Below, piece by piece: positions 62,281-64,000 of a stretch of DNA of 64,000 bases. Every line of letters starts with the position of its first letter. Position 1 is the stretch's first letter. Both the position numbers and the translations under genes were made by a program. Under the pieces are notes generated by a model. The model saw nothing but the letters and a program-made list of their open reading frames with translations. It did no database searches and had not been told where the DNA came from. This stretch comes from Steromphala cineraria (Eukaryota > Mollusca > Gastropoda > Trochida > Trochidae), in assembly GCA_916613615.1 (NCBI GenBank), contig OU744732.1, forward strand, positions 26,980,673 through 27,044,672, read 5' to 3'.

Positions 62281-63084
62281 GAAGCGCCACGACATAAGCT
62301 CACATTTACTTTGTAAAGGTGAGCTAAAAACCACTAACCTAAATTTGATAAGAAATAACCCTAAATGCAACCAATCCATGAAACAAGAAGCTCATTCTAA
62401 AATTGAAAACTGTTGAAGAAGCGTCATGTATTCTGATATTTGAAATATTATGTGATATCAAAAAAGGATTTATTTGTTATGTTTTGACTGTTTTAGGTAA
62501 CTGTATGATTTGTTCGTATGTCTGTATAAAGCTGTCAATGTCGCATTGCATAGTTGTTTGTGACAATTTCTTCTCTGTAACTGTCCTCTGTAAATGATTT
62601 CTAAAACGAATATGTCTTTTTCAAAGTAAGGAGTTATCAATTCAATATTTCAAGTGGTTCTCAAGTAACAGAAAACAGATACTTTTGAACTGACAAAGTA
62701 ACTGCGTATTGATATTAACAGTATTGTATATTTGCTGAGAGCTAATATAAATCAACATGCAAAAGCACCGATAAACTAATTACCACATAATTTTTATGAA
62801 TATGTAATCTTCACACTGATTTTGTATATTGATTATTTGTCCATATCAATACAACTTGCACTAAAATAGAAAAAATATTTCATCTGAACAAGCAAAATAA
62901 ATAAAGATTGCATCATTAAATAACTTCACCTGTTCGTATAGCCGTAGACACCTTTCTCACCTTTCTGTTTTCTGGTTATTGCCTTCCTTGCGACTTTTGA
63001 ATATTCCTCTGTTTTCGATACATCTGTGTAGAAGAACAAGTTCTATATAGGGGATAGGGTCTGTTTCAGTGCCTACTATCTCCA

Positions 63085-63400
63085 AAACCTTTCAATATTT
63101 TTTTACCAAACTTAGTATGTAGTTAGACCTAATGGTGGTGTGGTCCCTTTTGCTACTTTGGTTATTCTTGGTTTTTTATTTATTCTAGTTTCCCTGGAAA
63201 TCATTTGAACTTAGTTCTTTTGTGAGAAGGTCAATTTCCAAGCTTTAGTTAAAAACTGTTTGATATTATCTTAATCAATTTGGTTTATGGTTAGATCTAG
63301 TGGAGGAATGGTGCCACTTTAGTTATTCTGATTTTTTGTTTTTCTGGTTTCCATGGAAACAATATAAACTTAGTACATAAGGGGTAGGGTCATTTTTTTA
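63085..63400 (+). repeat. Two diverged monomers of another minisatellite
   Basis: Units at about 63090-63220 and 63255-63390 share ATGGTTAGATCTAGTGGAGG (or a variant), ACTTTAGTTATTCTGATTTT and TGGTTTCCATGGAAACAATA, with a period near 165-170 bp. Confidence 0.5.
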
Positions 63401-63573
63401 TTGAAAGTGGGGACTGGGTACATCACAGTGCATGATATGCACATATTTTTAGGTAATTATCAATGCGAACACCATTTTCCTTTGCCAGGAATTGATCATA
63501 ACTTATAGTAAGTTCCTCCATTTATCAAGGCAACTGTCTAACAATCATACTAATGTTTTGTTTTTCTTTTTCA

Positions 63574-64000
63574 GCGCATTTTTGATGCACAAAGCCTGAA
63601 CGAACTGACAAAGCCTAAAATCACTGGAAACGAATCCTGAAAGAACTGTTGACATATCCTGAAAGTACTGTTGACTAAACTATGGGTATTTTCCGTAAGG
63701 CACGGGGGGTGGTATGTAAGGTAGGGGCAGAGGTTAGAAGGGTGTTAGGTAATATTGTTAGACGGGTGGTTAGTGTAGTGGGGGGATGTATGGGGTATGG
63801 GGTTGAGGAGGGTGTAGTGGGTGTAACGAATAATGTAGGTTTAGAGGGTGAGGTTAGTGTAGTGGGTGCGCAAGATGTAGTGGGTGTAGAGGATAATGTA
63901 GGTGTAGAGGGTGAGGTTAGTGTAGTGGGTGAGCCAGATGTAGTGGGTGTAGAGGATAATGTAGGTGTAGAGGGTGAGGTTAGTGTAGTGGGTGCGCTAG
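63574..64000 (+). CDS. Candidate exon of a 21-aa-repeat protein, running off the window
   Basis: A strong acceptor (TTTTCTTTTTCAG) ends at 63573. After about 108 bases with stops, an ATG at 63682 (A at -3, G at +4) opens at least 106 codons to the window edge. It reads MGIFRKARGVVCKVGAEVRR, then a Val/Gly-rich segment, then three 21-residue repeats of the type DVVGVEDNVGVEGEVSVVGE (63-bp period from 63811). The N-terminus is basic and amphipathic; Met-Gly could allow N-myristoylation if cleaved. Codons use almost no C. No family is recognised. The reverse strand is also open through the same DNA as a Thr/Ser/Pro-rich repeat, so the coding strand is uncertain. Confidence 0.4.
63811..64000. repeat. 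63-bp tandem repeat array, at least three units
   Basis: Units start at 63811, 63874 and 63937 and continue past the window. The core GTAGTGGGTGTA...GATAATGTAGGTGTAGAGGG is nearly identical in the last two units. The period is a multiple of three. Confidence 0.9.

Larger units (their letters stand above)
58481..62330 (+). mobile_element. Large pearl-like element, copy D
   Basis: Starts TACCGAGGGTACAGAAGCTC then ACCTT, and ends AAGGTGAGCTAAAAA: the same layout as copies A-C but with GCTCACC/GGTGAGC ends. Core monomers of about 150 bp (AATATGGCTGCCATGGCGGC, GATATCTGGATTCGTTTAGG) are well ordered at 61440-62215 and diverged at 58560-58810 and 59990-60150. An ACGG/ACAG microsatellite follows at 62219-62280. 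An internal duplication of about 580 bp joins 60255-60690 and 60825-61160 (GGAACTGGAACCTGAT). No transposase ORF. Confidence 0.6.

Noticed and set aside
62073..62303. Minus-strand ORF with SVRLSVCPSVRLSV
   Set aside because: Translation of the (GGAC)n microsatellite; the same artefact occurs at 32706-32888.
1..64000. CRISPR array, operons or prophage
   Set aside because: The window is clearly eukaryotic; regular repeats here are minisatellite monomers without unique spacers.

Overview
This is an AT-rich eukaryotic window with introns, long intergenic spaces and many non-autonomous repeats. The repeats resemble those of molluscs, most likely a bivalve: two arrays of minisatellite monomers with GACGG microsatellites and paired GCTCAT/ATGAGC ends like the published bivalve 'pearl'-type elements, tRNA-derived SINEs, a Tc1 transposon and TTAA- or TA-flanked MITEs. 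No prokaryotic operon, CRISPR array or virus is visible. All gene models were spliced by eye from GT/AG sites and reading-frame phase.

Left end (1-7.4 kb, + strand): the 3' part of a secreted cysteine-rich protein gene. Six exons, all phase 1-1 except the terminal one, encode EGF-like, ShKT, an Arg/Ser/Pro/Gln repeat linker, ShKT, EGF-like and ShKT modules, ending in a stop at 5957-5959. The 5' end lies outside the window. Fold-back repeats lie in its introns.

7.4-13.1 kb: intergenic, with an array of pearl-like elements at 9.2-11.0 kb carrying a nested 299-bp MITE.

13.1-20.1 kb (- strand): a complete eight-exon TRIM-type E3 ubiquitin ligase of 578 aa (RING, two B-boxes, coiled coil, COS-like segment, two fibronectin III domains, no SPRY). 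Its introns hold a SINE, a TTAA-flanked MITE and a tandem triplication that copies the 3' end of one exon. About 9 kb upstream on the same strand, an SR-dipeptide-rich exon with a consensus splice donor would join in frame to the RING exon and could give a longer N-terminal isoform.

20-50 kb: mainly repeats. These include pearl-like copy C, whose empty site is preserved in a neighbouring duplicate; a roughly 4-kb TCATGAA-rich element containing a nested 1.76-kb TAA-flanked element; a TA-flanked MITE; a SINE; and a minisatellite with eight AGGTCAAGGTCA-type nuclear-receptor half-site pairs.

50.4-51.8 kb: a degenerate 1.36-kb Tc1 transposon. 51.8-63.5 kb: intergenic except for one possible small exon, with a 3.85-kb pearl-like element at 58.5-62.3 kb.

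Right end (63.57-64.0 kb): a probable exon whose ATG at 63682 opens a frame into 63-bp (21-aa) tandem repeats that run off the window. The opposite strand of the same DNA is also open, as a Thr/Ser/Pro mucin-like repeat, so the coding strand is undecided.
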